Part shown: positions 6,386 through 7,098 of the stretch, in pieces | Numbering within the stretch: the first letter of the stretch is position 1 | Layout: each line of letters begins with the position of its first letter | Origin: Cellulomonadaceae bacterium | Lineage (GTDB): Bacteria; Actinomycetota; Actinomycetes; Actinomycetales; Cellulomonadaceae | Assembly: GCA_031282935.1 (NCBI GenBank) | Contig: JAITCS010000018.1 | Location: 1-7,098, forward strand | Length of the DNA stretch: 7,098 nucleotides | Direction: 5' to 3' | The notes under the pieces: model-generated | The model's input: only the letters and a program-made list of their open reading frames with translations | Database searches by the model: none | Told to the model about the DNA's origin: nothing | Position numbers and translations under genes: made by a program

Positions 6386-7098
6386 GTGGCCACTTTGACG
6401 CTTCCCGCTCCCGCACCAACCGTTCCCGCAGCGGAGTTGGATGGCACGTTCCCGTTGAATGGCACGTTCCCGTTGGATGGCACGTTCTCTTGGCCAGAAA
6501 TCCTGAACCTGCTCGTCGCCTCATCTCACCTCACCGCCGACCAAGCGCGCTGGGCCATGACCGAGGTGATGGGCGGCCAAGTCTCCCCGGCGCGGCTGGC
6601 CGGGTTCCTGATGGGGTTGCGCTCCAAAGGTGAAACCGTTGAGGAACTCAACGGCCTCGCGGGCGCCATGCTCGAACACGCCCAGCGCATTGAGGTTCCG
6701 GGCCGCACCATTGACATTGTCGGAACCGGGGGCGACCGCGCAGGCACCGTAAATATCTCGACGATGGCCGCAATCGTGATCGCCGGGGCTGGCCTGACGG
6801 TGGTGAAGCACGGCAACCGCGCCGCCTCCTCAAAGTCTGGCTCCACTGACGTGCTCGAAGCTCTGGGCATTCGGCTGGATCACCCCCCGGCGCGAGTAGC
6901 CGAGATCGCTGGCGAGGCCGGGATCACGTTCTGTTTCGCTTCGGTGTTCCACCCTTCGATGCGGCACGCGGGGGCCGCGCGCAAGGATCTCGGCATCCCT
7001 ACGGCGTTCAACTTCCTGGGCCCTTTGACCAACCCTGCCGCCCCGGCGGCTTCGGCGGTGGGCAGTGCCGATGCCCGCATGGCTGGCCTGATGGCTGG
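6386..7098 (+). CDS. trpD: Anthranilate phosphoribosyltransferase, 3' end cut by window edge
   Basis: The visible 237 codons form the N-terminal two thirds of TrpD, which joins anthranilate to phosphoribosyl pyrophosphate (PRPP) in tryptophan synthesis (cytoplasmic homodimer). The helical N-terminal domain begins at WPEILNLL (36-43). The PRPP/Mg site GTGGD is at 113-117, NIST at 123-126, the anthranilate/PRPP loop [13 protein letters not shown] at 141-153, FHPSMRHA at 188-195, and NFLGPLTNP at 209-217. The first 35 residues are an extra low-complexity tail with three copies of a hexapeptide (see repeat). GTG 6386 has no Shine-Dalgarno sequence. CATACT lies 6 bases before it and could give a leaderless transcript. 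A start within or after the repeat cannot be excluded, for example TTG at 6437, which GGAG directly precedes. No trpE, trpC or other trp gene is in the window. Confidence 0.95.
   Translation, partial: MATLTLPAPAPTVPAAELDGTFPLNGTFPLDGTFSWPEILNLLVASSHLTADQARWAMTEVMGGQVSPARLAGFLMGLRSKGETVEELNGLAGAMLEHAQRIEVPGRTIDIVGTGGDRAGTVNISTMAAIVIAGAGLTVVKHGNRAASSKSGSTDVLEALGIRLDHPPARVAEIAGEAGITFCFASVFHPSMRHAGAARKDLGIPTAFNFLGPLTNPAAPAASAVGSADARMAGLMA
6436..6489 (+). repeat. Three tandem 18-bp repeats within the 5' end of trpD
   Basis: The unit GTTGGATGGCACGTTCCC occurs three times head to tail (6436-6453, 6454-6471, 6472-6489), with one substitution in the second copy and one in the third. The unit is six codons, so copy changes keep the frame. 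It encodes [12 protein letters not shown] and LDGTFS at residues 18-35 of the GTG-6386 reading, just before the conserved TrpD domain. Confidence 0.9.

Noticed and set aside
6521..6870. Minus-strand reading frames over trpD
   Set aside because: They are shadows of the strongly conserved trpD frame, with low-complexity Arg/Pro/Ala-rich translations.
1..7098. CRISPR array, tRNA, rRNA, transposase or phage genes
   Set aside because: No regularly spaced repeats beyond the trpD triplet, no cloverleaf sequence, and no transposase or phage-like protein was seen on either strand.

Overview
The window looks like chromosome of an actinobacterium of moderate GC content, probably in or near the family Actinomycetaceae (inference, no marker gene present). 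The basis is a DUF3043 membrane protein, a protein found only in Actinobacteria as far as I know, next to an M20 dipeptidase, together with GTG starts that lack a Shine-Dalgarno sequence. The base composition, mixed and visibly below that of streptomycetes, fits lower-GC members of the family.

Left part (1-2159): an accessory-looking divergent pair. A GNAT acetyltransferase cut by the left edge lies on the minus strand, and a 12-helix-type major facilitator superfamily (MFS) efflux transporter lies on the plus strand. They share a 208-bp control region with a small palindrome. Both proteins look more like those of Firmicutes than like the genes to their right, and the MFS gene is AT-richer and uses many TTA, ATA and TTG codons. 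I infer horizontal acquisition, with export plus acetylation of a small molecule as a possible role.

Middle part (2176-5484): core genes. CorA (Mg2+/Co2+ channel, minus strand) converges on the MFS gene. Upstream of CorA, on the same strand, is the DUF3043 protein. Divergent from DUF3043 is the M20 dipeptidase, whose long open frame falsely extends backwards through the DUF3043 gene.

Right part (5488-7098): a Mn/Fe superoxide dismutase (minus strand) converges on the dipeptidase with a 3-bp gap, so their termination signals must share sequence. Divergent from the dismutase is trpD (anthranilate phosphoribosyltransferase), cut by the right edge. The 274-bp gap between them holds a likely SOD promoter with an extended -10 and a 105-bp imperfect inverted repeat. 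The trpD reading frame begins with a low-complexity tail containing three in-frame copies of an 18-bp repeat.

The genes do not form one pathway: they are individual housekeeping functions (metal uptake, peptide turnover, oxidative stress, tryptophan synthesis) beside an acquired module. I see no clear new defence or mobile system. The points most worth a second look are the inverted repeat at 6231-6335, the trpD N-terminal repeat, the foreign-looking GNAT/MFS pair, and several probable leaderless GTG starts.
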